DNA of 59,242 bases from Anaerolineae bacterium (GTDB taxonomy: Bacteria; Chloroflexota; Anaerolineae; Aggregatilineales; J027). Where the stretch lies: assembly GCA_019913005.1 (NCBI GenBank), contig JAIOHL010000016.1, positions 1 to 59,242 on the forward strand, read 5' to 3'. The position numbers and the translations under genes are program-made. The notes beneath the pieces are model-generated. The model was not told where the DNA came from and ran no database searches. It saw only the letters and a program-made list of their open reading frames with translations. Each line of letters starts with the position of its first letter. Position 1 is the stretch's first letter. Of the stretch, positions 58,770-59,242 are shown in pieces.

Positions 58770-59242
58770 ATGATACCCATTCTGCCTGATCGTCTTCGCA
58801 AACATCTGCCACTTATTGTCTTACTGGCGGTATTTTTGTTGATCGTGCGGCTGTACGGGTGGGCGATTACGCCGTTTGAAGGGCCGGACGAACCCTCGCA
58901 TTTTGCCTATGTGCTGAAGGTACGTGAGACGGGCCAATTGCCTGATCCCGACGCCGATTTTGATACTACGATTGCCCAACAAGTCAGCCAAGCCCCTTTG
59001 TATTATGTTTCAGCAGCCCTGTTTAGCCATCTGCGTGATTTTGGCCCACTCGATTCTGAGGCCAAAGGCAACCCTTGGCGGGGTTATCCTGCCCCCGAAA
59101 CCAGCCGGGATAATCGTAATTTCTACTTGATGTCGAAAAATCATGTGCTGACCGAGGGGGAGCAGCGTTTAGCGGATGCGCTACAATGGACGCGCCTTTT
59201 GTCGGCTGTCTATGGCATGGTAGCGGTGGCGGGGGTGTATTG
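58770..59242 (+). CDS. Glycosyltransferase-like membrane protein, 3' end outside window
   Basis: Starts at the ATG directly after the previous stop codon and stays open to the window end (157 full codons). It has a membrane helix (about 14-30, LPLIVLLAVFLLIVRLYGW), then TPFEGPDEPSHFAYV, the acidic first loop typical of GT-39/DUF2142-like glycosyltransferases, and a QAPLYYV segment before the next helix begins. Function inferred from this loop only. Translationally coupled to the preceding gene. Confidence 0.7.
   Translation, partial: MIPILPDRLRKHLPLIVLLAVFLLIVRLYGWAITPFEGPDEPSHFAYVLKVRETGQLPDPDADFDTTIAQQVSQAPLYYVSAALFSHLRDFGPLDSEAKGNPWRGYPAPETSRDNRNFYLMSKNHVLTEGEQRLADALQWTRLLSAVYGMVAVAGVY

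Overview
The window reads as chromosomal DNA of a bacterium, most likely an uncultured member of the Chloroflexota (Anaerolineae-like). That placement is an inference from protein style: secreted proteins and lipoproteins with long Thr/Pro linkers, bacterial pre-peptidase (PPC) repeats, GAF-rich histidine kinases, TadE/TadG-type surface proteins, a one-chain glycyl-tRNA synthetase and a dnaG-rpoD pair. I see no rRNA, tRNA, CRISPR array, transposase or integrase. Housekeeping and accessory genes are interleaved, and several accessory blocks (about 24.3-25.3, 31.8-34.5 and 37.0-38.8 kb) look more AT-rich than their neighbours.

Layout. 1-780: end of a secreted two-repeat protein. 781-3436: groES-groEL behind a promoter flanked by two perfect CIRCE operators. 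3452-7778: a receiver/GAF histidine kinase followed by two OmpR-type response regulators. 7900-13627: an unusually structured leader and three TadE/TadG-like surface proteins. 13708-16796 (minus): acyl-CoA ligase, acyl-CoA thioesterase and a CoA-transferase beta subunit. 16994-18343: a lipoprotein with an apparently dead metallopeptidase site. 18431-22639 (minus): dnaG, rpoD and a small membrane protein. 22838-31805 (plus): a BON protein, two paralogous secreted esterases, two PPC-repeat proteins, a small AT-rich gene pair, an RsuA-type pseudouridine synthase and a PlsC acyltransferase. 31815-34483 (minus): a zinc metallopeptidase and a beta-propeller protein. 34670-36968: glmS under a glmS ribozyme.

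36970-40613 is the most system-like accessory block: an overlapping operon of two DUF488 proteins and a probable dual-OB protein, then a divergent Bro-N-type protein and a third DUF488 protein, with structured DNA on both sides. 40874-42607 (minus): endonuclease III and an RluD-type synthase. 42755-48842 (plus): CoA-transferase alpha subunit, a CtpA-type protease, a YugP-type membrane protease and fused GlyQS. 48908-54933: a DUF1349 protein, then on the minus strand a DUF4291 protein, a DsbA-like lipoprotein, a Ser/Thr kinase with a sensory C-terminus, and an NfeD-type protease. 55034-59242 (plus): a phospholipase C-like protein, GalE and two polytopic glycosyltransferase-like proteins, the last cut by the window end.

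How it fits together. Signal-transduction genes (kinase plus two regulators) sit directly before the Tad-like surface genes, whose leader holds several inverted repeats. Acyl-CoA metabolism is split between the 13.7-16.8 kb operon (beta subunit) and 42.8 kb (alpha subunit). Envelope quality-control proteins (CtpA, YugP, NfeD, DsbA-like, kinase) cluster at 43-55 kb. The strongest regulatory RNA is the glmS ribozyme, which appears to carry an extra two-hairpin insertion. All family assignments come from reading motifs; no database search was run.
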